From: DSWT01 sp035415725
GTDB taxonomy: Bacteria > Chloroflexota > Anaerolineae > B4-G1 > SLSP01
Length of the DNA stretch: 23,885 nt
NCBI GenBank assembly: GCA_035415725.1
Contig: DAOOGN010000071.1
Location: 1 to 23,885, forward strand
Reading direction: 5' to 3'
The translations under genes were made by a program, and so were the position numbers. Under the pieces are notes generated by a model that saw only the letters and a list, made by a program, of their open reading frames with translations, had not been told where the DNA came from and ran no database searches. How positions within the stretch are numbered: position 1 is the stretch's first letter; the number at the start of each line of letters is the position of its first letter. Positions 6,567-14,429 of this stretch are shown here, piece by piece.

Positions 6567-6917
6567 GTGGAGAGCCTGGAACTCGTACATCGCATCACAG
6601 AAATTATTGTCGATAAACAAGGAGAGGATATTCTTATACTCGATTTACAAGCCATAGCTACCTTTGCCGACTACTTCGTCATCTGTTCCGGCACCAGCCG
6701 GCGGCAACTGGATGCCCTGCAAAGTGCGCTGCGCGAAGGGCTGAAGAAAATGGAGGCTCCCATTATGCCGCTCAGTGTAGAAGGGACACCCGATTCCGGG
6801 TGGATTTTGATGGATTACAACAGCGTCATTGTGCACCTCTTTGATCCGGAAGTGCGTAGCTTCTACAACCTTGAGGAACTCTGGAAAAAGGGGCGTGTTG
6901 TAGTCCACATTCAATAG
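6567..6917 (+). CDS. rsfS: Ribosome silencing factor RsfS
   Basis: The 116-residue protein is RsfS (Iojap/DUF143). It binds ribosomal protein uL14 on the large subunit and blocks subunit joining when nutrients are scarce. Family signatures are clear: ILDLQAIATFADYFVICSGTSRRQLDAL (residues about 21-48) and GWILMDYNSVIVHLFDPEVRSFYNLEELW (about 74-102). I choose the GTG at 6567 because AAGGAGG lies at 6556-6562, although the 4-nt spacing is tight; the TTG one codon earlier is an alternative. Longer upstream frames begin with non-homologous sequence that runs through the GACTAT-repeat tract. The usual bacterial neighbour nadD is absent here. A clear terminator follows at 6957-6994. Confidence 0.93.
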   Translation: MESLELVHRITEIIVDKQGEDILILDLQAIATFADYFVICSGTSRRQLDALQSALREGLKKMEAPIMPLSVEGTPDSGWILMDYNSVIVHLFDPEVRSFYNLEELWKKGRVVVHIQ

Positions 6918-6956
6918 AACATAGTGCCCTGGGGGGCATCCATCGCCTATCCTTTG

Positions 6957-6994
6957 AACAGGCCTGAAACGCCATGAGATTTCGGGCCTGTTTT
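6957..6994 (+). terminator. Intrinsic terminator after rsfS
   Basis: AACAGGCCTGAAA (6957-6969) pairs with TTTCGGGCCTGTT (6980-6992) with one G-U wobble, and the T run extends to 6994. It separates rsfS from the yvcK promoter. Confidence 0.8.
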
Positions 6995-7040
6995 GCTGTC
7001 GTCACCACACACCTAATGGGCACTCTGTGAACGCGACTTG

Positions 7041-7069
7041 TTGACACATGATACATTCTTAGGTATAAT
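7041..7069 (+). promoter_or_regulatory. Perfect consensus promoter giving a leaderless yvcK mRNA
   Basis: TTGACA (7041-7046), a 17-bp spacer and TATAAT (7064-7069) match sigma70 consensus exactly. The expected start point, 6-8 nt after the -10, falls at 7075-7077, on or next to the ATG at 7077. There is no room for a Shine-Dalgarno site. Confidence 0.85.
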
Positions 7070-7076
7070 TTTGCGG

Positions 7077-8363
7077 ATGAAGCGGAGGGTAAAGCAAGCC
7101 AGAAAAAAGAACTGGCCCACCCATCTGCAATGGCTAAAGCCGGGGCTAGGCGTCAAACGTTGGCTGTTGCTCCTGGCCTTCGGAATTGGGTTGTTGAGTT
7201 TGGGGGGCGCCTCGGCGATCCGTGCATTTTATCCCCTCCCGCGGTACTTTTACTATGTAACATTGCAATTTCTTCCGCGTTATGTGCGGGTGCTGTTGTT
7301 CCTCGTCCTGGGAGGCGGGAGTATCGGCGGTGCACTGTGGGCGCTTAACCGCACCCTGTTGAAGCCCTTTGTCGCCGGGACCTCCGAGTCCATTCCCGGC
7401 ATGTTGTACAACTACCGCCGACGCGGACGGGGGGCGAAGATCGTGGTCATCGGCGGGGGGCATGGACAGTCCACCGTGTTGCGCGGGCTTAAACAGTACA
7501 CCTCTAACCTGACCGCTGTGGTCACCGTCGCCGACGATGGGGGATCATCCGGGCGCTTACGCCGCGACCTGGGTATCCTGCCGCCGGGCGACTTCCGCAA
7601 CTGCATTGCAGCGCTGGCGGACGATGAAGCGTTGATCACACGACTCTACCAATACCGCTTCGCCGGCGGCGACGGTCTCCGTGGACACAGCTTTGGGAAC
7701 CTTTTCATCAGCGCTATGGTGGACATCACCGGCTCATTCGAGTCTGCTCTCAAGGAATCCAGTCGCGTCCTGGCCGTGCAGGGGCAAGTTTTACCGAGTA
7801 CCCTCGAAGCCGTGACACTGTGCGCGGATGTGCAACAAAATGATGGCTCGCCGATCCGGGTGTGCGGTGAGTCGAGAATTCCAGAAGTCCACGGACAGGT
7901 GCTGCGCGTGATGTTGGAGCCAGCGGCCCCCCGAGCCTATCCGGAGGTCGTGCGGGCCATCCTGGAGGCCGATCTGGTCGTCATCGGGCCGGGGAGCCTC
8001 TACACAAGCATCTTGCCCAATCTGTTAGTGCCGGAGATCGCACAGGCCCTGAAAGCAACCGCAGCGCCCAAAGTATACGTCTGTAATGTCGCTACGCAGC
8101 CCGGAGAAACCGACGGCTATACAGCGCAAGAACATATCCAGGCGCTCGAAAAGCACCTGGGGACCGGCATTGTCACCACGGCGCTCATCAACACGCGCAT
8201 CCCTACGGGCGATGCGGCCCAAGCGATAGAATGGGTACAGCCTAACATGGAAACCCATAAAGGCTTCCGGGTCATCACTGAAGACCTGGTTGACGAAACT
8301 TTGATCGGACACCACGCAAGTGGCAAAATTGCGCAGACCCTGATGAGCCTGCTCAACCTATAG
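7077..8363 (+). CDS. yvcK: YvcK/CofD-like gluconeogenesis factor, membrane-anchored
   Basis: The 428-residue protein has two parts. Residues 1-110 carry two predicted membrane helices (about 29-50, WLLLLAFGIGLLSLGGASAI, and about 75-95, LLFLVLGGGSIGGALWAL) with basic flanks. The rest is the YvcK (CofD-like) Rossmann domain: KIVVIGGGHGQSTVLRGLK near residue 122, TVADDGGSSGRLRRDLG near 150, PPGDFRNCIAALAD, and DLVVIGPGSLYTSILPNL. In Bacillus and mycobacteria, YvcK/CuvA binds UDP-sugars and is needed for growth on gluconeogenic carbon and for cell-wall homeostasis. Enzymatic activity of CofD type is not established for YvcK. The ATG at 7077 is supported by the promoter just upstream. The usual rapZ and whiA neighbours are missing; gap follows after 73 nt with no visible terminator. 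Confidence 0.9.
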   Translation: MKRRVKQARKKNWPTHLQWLKPGLGVKRWLLLLAFGIGLLSLGGASAIRAFYPLPRYFYYVTLQFLPRYVRVLLFLVLGGGSIGGALWALNRTLLKPFVAGTSESIPGMLYNYRRRGRGAKIVVIGGGHGQSTVLRGLKQYTSNLTAVVTVADDGGSSGRLRRDLGILPPGDFRNCIAALADDEALITRLYQYRFAGGDGLRGHSFGNLFISAMVDITGSFESALKESSRVLAVQGQVLPSTLEAVTLCADVQQNDGSPIRVCGESRIPEVHGQVLRVMLEPAAPRAYPEVVRAILEADLVVIGPGSLYTSILPNLLVPEIAQALKATAAPKVYVCNVATQPGETDGYTAQEHIQALEKHLGTGIVTTALINTRIPTGDAAQAIEWVQPNMETHKGFRVITEDLVDETLIGHHASGKIAQTLMSLLNL

Positions 8364-8436
8364 CGCCATTCAGAATAAGTGCATCCCATTAACCATCTCA
8401 TGCTTTTAGTCTAGTAAAACAAAAGGAGTGTACGGT

Positions 8437-9492
<1,056 letters not shown>

Positions 9493-9504
9493 AATCAGAA
9501 CGTC

Positions 9505-9534
9505 GGCAAAGCGGCAAAAATCTGCCGCTTTGCC
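9505..9534 (+). promoter_or_regulatory. Perfect 12-bp hairpin between gap and pgk
   Basis: GGCAAAGCGGCA (9505-9516) and TGCCGCTTTGCC (9523-9534) enclose the 6-nt loop AAAATC. It starts 12 nt after the gap stop and ends a few bases before the pgk ribosome site (GAGGT, 9542-9546). It lacks a clear T tract, so a processing or stabilising stem, or partial attenuation lowering pgk relative to gap, is more likely than full termination. Confidence 0.6.
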
Positions 9535-9550
9535 GCTTTGTGAGGTGATT

Positions 9551-10726
9551 ATGAACAAAAAGACAGTTCGTGATGTAGATTTGAAAGGAAAGCATGTCCT
9601 GATGCGCGTCGATTTCAATGTCCCGATGGTGGACGGCGTGATCAGCGACGATAAGCGTATCAGAGCCACCCTGCCGACGATTCACTACATTCTGGAGCAG
9701 GGCGCGGCGTTGGTGTTGATGTCTCACCTGGGGCGCCCGGCCGGGACGGGATACGAAGCCGAGTTTAGCCTCAAGCCGGTAGCCGTGCGTCTGGCGGAGC
9801 TGCTCGGCAGACCGGTCAAGTTTGCCCCCGACTGCATCGGCCCAGAGGTAGAAGCCATGGCCGCCGCCCTGCAACCCGGCGAGGTGATGCTGCTGGAGAA
9901 CGTCCGTTTCTACAAGGCCGAGACGAAGAACGATCCCAAGATTTCCCAACAATTGGCGAAGTTGGGCGAGATTTTCGTGATGGATGCATTCGGCACCGCC
10001 CACCGCGCGCAATCGTCCACCGAGGGTGTGGCGCACTATCTGCCGGCTGTGGCCGGATTTCTGATGGAAAAAGAGATCGCCTTCTTGAGCAAAGCCACCG
10101 ATAATGTCGAGCATCCCTACGTCGTCATCCTGGGCGGCGCGAAAGTGTCCGACAAAATCGGCGTCATCCAGAATATGATGAAGCTGGCCGACAAGGTACT
10201 CATCGGCGGAGGCATGGCGAACACGTTCTTCAAAGCGCAGGGGCTGGAAGTAGGCGACTCGCTGGTCGAAAATGAAGTGCTGGATACGGCCAAAGCGCTC
10301 CTCGCCGCCGGCGGCGACAAGCTGGTGCTGCCCGTCGATGCGGTGGTAGGCGACGCTTTCGACAATGACGCTAACCGCAAAGTGGTGCGGGTTACCGCCG
10401 TCGAACCCGGCTGGCGGATCCTTGACATCGGCCCGGAAACAATCGCCAGGTATGCTGACATCCTCAAGACGGCCCGCACGGTCGCCTGGAACGGTCCCAT
10501 GGGCGTGTTCGAGATGCCGAACTTCGCCGCCGGGACGTTCGCCATCGCTCACATTCTGGCGAAACTGGATGCCGTGACCATCATCGGTGGCGGCGATTCG
10601 GCCTCGGCGGTGAAGAAAGCCGGCGTCGCCGACAAGATGAGCCACGTCTCCACCGGCGGCGGCGCAAGCCTGGAATTCCTGGAAGGCAAAGTCCTCCCCG
10701 GTGTGGCAGCGTTGCAGGACAAGTGA
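9551..10726 (+). CDS. pgk: Phosphoglycerate kinase
   Basis: The 391-residue enzyme transfers phosphate from 1,3-bisphosphoglycerate to ADP, the ATP-forming step after GAPDH. Substrate-binding motifs lie in the N-domain: RVDFNVPM (about residues 19-26), SHLGRPAG (about 58-65) and LLENVRFYKAET. The nucleotide half has VVILGGAKVSDKIGVI, LIGGGMANTFF, VAWNGPMGVFE and the GGGDSASAV loop near residue 345. Length is normal and both lobes are complete. The ATG at 9551 has GAGGTGATT directly before it; longer reading frames upstream lie within gap. Its stop shares a base with the start of tpiA, which suggests coupled translation. Confidence 0.97.
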   Translation: MNKKTVRDVDLKGKHVLMRVDFNVPMVDGVISDDKRIRATLPTIHYILEQGAALVLMSHLGRPAGTGYEAEFSLKPVAVRLAELLGRPVKFAPDCIGPEVEAMAAALQPGEVMLLENVRFYKAETKNDPKISQQLAKLGEIFVMDAFGTAHRAQSSTEGVAHYLPAVAGFLMEKEIAFLSKATDNVEHPYVVILGGAKVSDKIGVIQNMMKLADKVLIGGGMANTFFKAQGLEVGDSLVENEVLDTAKALLAAGGDKLVLPVDAVVGDAFDNDANRKVVRVTAVEPGWRILDIGPETIARYADILKTARTVAWNGPMGVFEMPNFAAGTFAIAHILAKLDAVTIIGGGDSASAVKKAGVADKMSHVSTGGGASLEFLEGKVLPGVAALQDK

Positions 10727-11511
10727 TGGGTAAACAGATCATGCGCAAACCCTTTATTGCTGGCAACTGGAAGATGTACAAAACCGTCGCTGAGGGCGTG
10801 GCGCTGGCGGAGGGCTTGAAGCAGACGCTGGCGGATGTCACAACGATGGAGCTGGCCGTCTGCACACCGGCGACGGCGCTGATGGCAGTCGGTCAGACGC
10901 TCGCAGGGTCGCACATTGGCGTTGGCGCGCAGAATATGTTCTGGAAGGATGAGGGAGCGTTCACCGGTGAGATTTCACCCCTGATGGTCAAAGAGTGGGC
11001 GCAGTACGTCATCCTCGGCCACTCCGAACGCCGCCAGTTCTTCGGCGAGACGGATGAAACGGTCAACCTGAAGCTCAAGGCGGCGCTGGCGCACGGCCTG
11101 ACGCCCATCGTCTGCATCGGCGAGAGCCTGGACCAAAACAAGGCCGGGGAAACGGTGGATTTTGTGGGCAGCCAGATGCGCGGTGCGTTCACGGGCGTCT
11201 CCGCCGGGGACGCTGTCAAAGTCGTTCTGGCCTACGAACCCATTTGGGCCATCGGTACCGGGCTGACCGCCACGCCGGAGGACGCCAATCGCATCATCAA
11301 AGCGGCCATCCGCGATGTGCTCACGGCGCTGTATGATGCCGAGACTGCCGGAGCCATCCGCGTGCAGTATGGCGGCAGCGTCAAACCGGACAACATGGCC
11401 GACTTCATCGTGATGCCGGAAATCGACGGTGCGCTCGTCGGCGGCGCGAGCCTCAAAGTAGACTCGTTCACGGCGATTGTCAAAAATGCCATCGCCGCGC
11501 TAAGCGTCTAG
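10726..11511 (+). CDS. tpiA: Triosephosphate isomerase
   Basis: The 261-residue TIM-barrel enzyme interconverts dihydroxyacetone phosphate and glyceraldehyde 3-phosphate. GNWKMYK near the N-terminus carries the substrate Lys, LGHSERRQFFGET the electrophile His (residue 99 from this start), AYEPIWAIGTG the catalytic Glu (residue 171) with the flexible loop behind it, and QYGGSVKPDN the phosphate-binding loop. The start is not certain. ATG 10726 overlaps the pgk stop (TGATG) and has AGGA at 10716-10719; ATG 10741 would begin MRKPFIAGNWKMYK, nearer the usual family start, but lacks a good ribosome site. It is the last gene of the plus-strand glycolytic run, followed by hairpins at 11552-11580 and 11625-11656. 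Confidence 0.96.
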   Translation: MGKQIMRKPFIAGNWKMYKTVAEGVALAEGLKQTLADVTTMELAVCTPATALMAVGQTLAGSHIGVGAQNMFWKDEGAFTGEISPLMVKEWAQYVILGHSERRQFFGETDETVNLKLKAALAHGLTPIVCIGESLDQNKAGETVDFVGSQMRGAFTGVSAGDAVKVVLAYEPIWAIGTGLTATPEDANRIIKAAIRDVLTALYDAETAGAIRVQYGGSVKPDNMADFIVMPEIDGALVGGASLKVDSFTAIVKNAIAALSV

Positions 11512-11551
11512 TCCCGGTAGATCACAAATTGCTCCGTCAGATCCCCGTCCC

Positions 11552-11580
11552 GGTCTGGATGTGGCGATCCAGTCCAGACC
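11552..11580. other. Hairpin after tpiA
   Basis: GGTCTGGA (11552-11559) pairs with TCCAGACC (11573-11580) across a 13-nt loop. It is not followed by T residues; it may help protect or end the tpiA mRNA together with the stronger hairpin at 11625. Confidence 0.4.
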
Positions 11581-11624
11581 AAGCAAAATTAGATCTACTG
11601 GGTCCATGTCTGTCACTCAACCAA

Positions 11625-11656
11625 AAGCCGGTCGGATTTACCAATCCGACCGGCTT
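11625..11656. terminator. Terminator hairpin shared by convergent genes
   Basis: AAGCCGGTCGGATT (11625-11638) and AATCCGACCGGCTT (11643-11656) form a perfect 14-bp stem around a 4-nt loop. It lies between tpiA (plus) and the receiver gene (minus). On the minus strand the stem ends in AAGCCGG-type pairing followed by TTGG, on the plus strand by GCAT, so it is better as the minus-strand terminator. Confidence 0.7.
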
Positions 11657-11681
11657 GCATGGACAGTGCTATACGGAGCGT

Positions 11682-12053
11682 TCAACTTGCTTCCTGCACA
11701 GTCTGATCGATTATCTGCACCAATTCACTCGGCTTGACGAACTTGTTCAGATACAAATTGGCGCCTGCATCCATAGCCCGGGCGCGCTTTAATTCGTCGG
11801 TGCTGGCCGTCAACATGATCACGGGCAGTGCATTATAAGATGGCATCATACGCAATTGTTGTAAAAATGTGATGCCGTCCATGTTCGGCATGGCAACATC
11901 CAAAAGCATAATATTGACCGGATGCTCGGTCAGTTGTTCCAACGCCTCTTTAGCATCACAGGCCATCAACACACGGTACGACGTTTTGCCGAGCACGTAC
12001 CCCAACATCCGTCGAATGGATAATTCGTCATCCACAACCAAAATTGTCGCCAT
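11682..12053 (-). CDS. Stand-alone response regulator receiver protein
   Basis: The 123-residue protein is a single CheY-like receiver domain with no output domain. The acidic pocket is Asp8-Asp9, the phosphoacceptor is Asp52 (MLLDVAMPNMDG), Thr82 (MLTAST) is the switch Thr, and Lys104 is the conserved lysine. Oddly, the residue after that lysine is Phe105 instead of the usual Pro (NKFVKP in place of the canonical K-P-F pattern), although Lys is in register. Start is ATG 12053, one codon inside a GTG, with AGGGGG 8 nt upstream. No histidine kinase is adjacent, so its partner is unknown; single receivers often act in phosphorelays, chemotaxis-like control or protein docking. It converges with tpiA. 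Confidence 0.93.
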   Translation of the reverse strand: MATILVVDDELSIRRMLGYVLGKTSYRVLMACDAKEALEQLTEHPVNIMLLDVAMPNMDGITFLQQLRMMPSYNALPVIMLTASTDELKRARAMDAGANLYLNKFVKPSELVQIIDQTVQEAS

Positions 12054-12200
12054 CACTGCTGCCCCCTGTGGTTAATGCTCCATAGAAACTACTTCTATAC
12101 TATCAAAATTTCCGTCTAAAACAGTTAAGGTAGCATTAACAAGGTGTTGACAGAGTGTTACACAAACAGTGGACATATCTATCCGGACTCGTCAACCTTA

Positions 12201-12254
12201 TGAACCATCCCCAAAGTCCCATTCACAACCTGGCAAGGGTGGCTGAATAGTTAC
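12201..12254 (+). repeat. Repeat family A, partial copy (A3)
   Basis: Only the right third is present: CCATCCCCAAAGTCCC, ACAACCTGGCAAGGG and the terminal CTGAATAGTTAC. It matches the right end of copy A4 at 12601-12651 with few changes. Confidence 0.7.
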
Positions 12255-12279
12255 CAGGGGACGACCTCTCTTACACAAG

Positions 12280-12335
12280 GACAGGCAGCCGGCCGGAGAC
12301 ATGGACCTTGCCATGCCGACAGCCGACTGCCTGTC
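12280..12335 (-). other. Hairpin just beyond the tRNA-Leu 3' end
   Basis: GACAGGCAGCCGGC (12280-12293) pairs with GCCGACTGCCTGTC (12322-12335) with one mismatch. It lies 8 nt downstream of the tRNA on the minus strand and is a plausible transcription end, though no strong T tract follows. Confidence 0.5.
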
Positions 12336-12343
12336 TTAACCGT

Positions 12344-12425
12344 TGGGGAAGGCGGGACTTGAACCCGCACGCTTTGCAGCACATGATCCTAAGTCATGCT
12401 CGTCTGCCACTTCCGACACTTCCCC
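12344..12425 (-). tRNA. tRNA-Leu (anticodon TAG)
   Basis: Read on the minus strand, the acceptor stem is GGGGAAG pairing with CTTCCCC, with A as discriminator. The anticodon arm is CATGA, loop CTTAGGA, TCATG, giving anticodon TAG for CUA leucine codons. The variable region is long (about TGCTGCAAAGCGT), as in class II leucine tRNAs, and the T arm is GCGGG TTCAAGT CCCGC. CCA is not encoded. The tRNA stands alone, with a hairpin just past its 3' end. Confidence 0.92.
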
Positions 12426-12436
12426 TACAAGAACAT

Positions 12437-12468
12437 GGTTCTTCAGGATTTCGTGGGGTCGAAATAAA
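12437..12468 (+). repeat. Repeat family B, left piece of an interrupted copy (B1)
   Basis: GGTTCTTCAGG followed by GTGGGGTCGAAATAAAA matches the start of copy B2 at 14276. The copy stops abruptly at 12468, where repeat A4 begins, and resumes at about 12656. Confidence 0.75.
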
Positions 12469-12470
12469 AC

Positions 12471-12651
12471 TTGGGTGACGAGATATTCGTGTTTCTTATG
12501 CGCCCATTCCCCCTGCCCCATTCCCCTCCGCTTGCGGGGGAGAAGGGAGCCAGGGGATGAGAGGGTTATCACCGCTGGCCGAAGTATCAACCCATTATGT
12601 ACCATCCCCAAAGCCCCGTTTACGACCTGGCAAAAACGGCTGAATAGTTAC
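12471..12651 (+). repeat. Repeat family A, full-length copy (A4) nested in repeat B
   Basis: This is the fullest plus-strand copy, about 180 bp. The left end is TGACGAGAT, then the pyrimidine-rich block, the palindromic CCGCTTGCGGGGG segment, GATGAGAGGG, the CCATCCCCAAAG block and the terminal CTGAATAGTTAC. Homologous sequence at 18987-19170 (inverted) has the same two ends. It lies inside repeat B1. Confidence 0.8.
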
Positions 12652-12655
12652 AAAA

Positions 12656-12737
12656 AATCAACGCAATCCGTGTCATCCGCGGCCAAAACTAAAGCCGTTT
12701 TTCCATCACCACGCCAGATCCCAGAGCACCAGGAACG
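12656..12737 (+). repeat. Repeat family B, right piece of the interrupted copy (B1)
   Basis: AATCAACGCAATCCGTG, ATCCGCGG and AAAGCCGTTTTTCCATCACC match the right part of copies B2-B4. The middle of B (the CACGGATTTACACG part) is missing. From 12738 to the mutase stop at 12823 I see nothing recognisable. Confidence 0.75.
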
Positions 12738-12822
12738 TTTAGGGCGGGTAGGCGAATTGCCAATTTGCCTACCCCACAAGCGCCATTATACACGAAATTC
12801 AAAGACGACAAAAATCGCCCCT

Positions 12823-14250
12823 TTACTGGGCCGCGAGCTCCTCACCAAAAGCCAACAAGGCGCCGACTTCCTCGTCGGAGCGTCCCTCGGCATAGACGCG
12901 CAGCACCGGTTCGGTTCCTGAAGGCCGAATGAGCAGCCAGGAATCGTCGGCCAGAATGTACTTCACGCCGTCTAAGGTACTAACTTCGATCACCGCTTCA
13001 CCCGCCAGTGTAGCCGGTGCATGTTCGGCGAGCCGCGCGACCATGGTTTTCTTCGGTACGGGACGCTGCAACGGAATATCGGTGCGGGCATACCGCGCCG
13101 GGCCGACTTTCCGCTGGATGTCGGCGACCAGTTCGTGCAATGGCGCTTTCGCGTCCGCCATCACTTCGAGCAGCAGCAATCCCATCAAGATGCCATCCCC
13201 TTCGGGGATATGGCCCTTGATCGATAGACCGCCGGATTCCTCGCCGCCTATCAACACTTCGCCATCGAGCATATAGTCGGCGATGTAATTGAAGCCCACC
13301 GGCGTCTCATACAAGGGCAGCCCGTAACTTTTTGCCAGGCGATCGACCATGCGGGTCGTCGAGACGCTCTTGACCACTGCGCCGGTCCAGCCACGCTTCT
13401 CCACCAGATAACGCAGCGTCAGGGCAAAGATGTGATGTGGGTCGATAAAGTCGCCGTGGGCATCCATCGCGCCGATGCGATCCGCGTCGCCGTCTGTCGC
13501 CAGCCCCACGTCGGCGTGATAGGTCTGAATGGCTGCCGTCAATGCCTGCAAGAAATGTGCTAACGGCTCAGGATGGATTCCACCAAAACCGGGATTCATT
13601 TCACAGCGGATTTCATGCAAATGGCAGCGCGTGCGGCTCAACATATCACGGAAAGCTCCACGCCCGGAGCCATACATCCCATCGGCGACGACTTGCAGCT
13701 CGCCTTTGGAGACGGTATCCATATCGACCAGCGTGGACAGGTGTTGATAGTAGGCCCACGCCGGGTCAAAAAGCCGGATCAGACCGAGGTTGGTGGCTTG
13801 CTGATATTCCATGATGTTGGGACCGCGGGCCTCGCGCTGGTTGCGCTCGAGCAAAGCCTCGACCTGGCGCGCCTGCTCCGGCAACGCCGAACCGCCGAAA
13901 GACGCCTTGAGTTTGACGCCATTGTAGCGGGGAGGATTATGACTGGCCGTGATCATCACCCCCGCTTCGGCTTTTTTGTCCACGACGGCGTAGGAAACGG
14001 CCGGGGTGGGCGCATCGGCGCGGGTGAGATGGGCGACAATGCCGTTGCCGGCCATGACGCGCGCCACCTCGCGCGCATAGCGATCCGAAAGGAAACGTGT
14101 GTCATAGCCGATAACGACCTCAGCCTGAGGACGCTCGCTCTGTTCGCGCACGTAGTCCGCAATCGCTTGCGCCAACAGACGCACGTTCTCGAAGGTAAAT
14201 GTATCGCTGATGACCGCCCGCCAACCATCTGTACCAAATGCAATCGTCAT
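12823..14250 (-). CDS. Phosphoglucomutase/phosphomannomutase family protein (phosphohexomutase)
   Basis: The 475-residue protein is an alpha-D-phosphohexomutase, which moves phosphate between C1 and C6 of a hexose phosphate through a phosphoserine enzyme. All four functional loops are present: TASHNPP with active-site Ser103, DGDADR for Mg, GGEESGG for sugar recognition, and RPSGTEPVLRVY for phosphate. The GEES form of the sugar loop points to glucose phosphate rather than the GEMS form seen in mannose/glucose dual enzymes, and FGTDGWRAVISDTF at the N-terminus fits this subgroup. AGGAGGAGGG lies just before the ATG at 14250. The enzyme would link glycolytic hexose phosphate with glycogen or nucleotide-sugar synthesis. 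The glycosidase-like genes lie upstream on the same strand, but repeat B2 separates them, so a shared transcript is doubtful. Confidence 0.93.
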   Translation of the reverse strand: MTIAFGTDGWRAVISDTFTFENVRLLAQAIADYVREQSERPQAEVVIGYDTRFLSDRYAREVARVMAGNGIVAHLTRADAPTPAVSYAVVDKKAEAGVMITASHNPPRYNGVKLKASFGGSALPEQARQVEALLERNQREARGPNIMEYQQATNLGLIRLFDPAWAYYQHLSTLVDMDTVSKGELQVVADGMYGSGRGAFRDMLSRTRCHLHEIRCEMNPGFGGIHPEPLAHFLQALTAAIQTYHADVGLATDGDADRIGAMDAHGDFIDPHHIFALTLRYLVEKRGWTGAVVKSVSTTRMVDRLAKSYGLPLYETPVGFNYIADYMLDGEVLIGGEESGGLSIKGHIPEGDGILMGLLLLEVMADAKAPLHELVADIQRKVGPARYARTDIPLQRPVPKKTMVARLAEHAPATLAGEAVIEVSTLDGVKYILADDSWLLIRPSGTEPVLRVYAEGRSDEEVGALLAFGEELAAQ

Positions 14251-14275
14251 AACCCTCCTCCTTGGTCATCAACCG

Positions 14276-14415
14276 GGTTCTTCAGGGCTTCGTGGGGTCG
14301 AAATAAAAAAACCAGTCACGGATTTACACGCCAAGTATAAAAATCAGTGAAAATCTGTATCATCCGTGGCAAAAACTAAAGCCGCTTTTCCATCACCATG
14401 CAAAGTCCCCCAGAA
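14276..14415 (+). repeat. Repeat family B, complete copy (B2)
   Basis: This 140-bp copy begins GGTTCTTCAGG, then GTGGGGTCGAAATAAAA, CACGGATTTACACG, TATAAAAATCAGTGAAAAT, CATCCGTGG, AAAGCCG and CCATCACC. Its core has inverted halves (CACGGATTT and AAATCCGTG-type), so it could fold. It fills most of the gap between the mutase and the upstream glycosidase gene. Confidence 0.85.
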
Positions 14416-14429
14416 CCATCAAGCGTAGA

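Noticed and set aside
12147..12175. TTGACA on the plus strand as a promoter
   Set aside because: No acceptable -10 lies at 15-19 bp and no plus-strand gene follows.
12343..12921. 192-codon plus-strand frame
   Set aside because: It crosses the tRNA, both repeats and the end of the mutase gene, so it cannot be a real gene.
13573..14340. 255-codon plus-strand frame opposite the phosphohexomutase
   Set aside because: Shadow of a complete mutase; its end runs into repeat B2.
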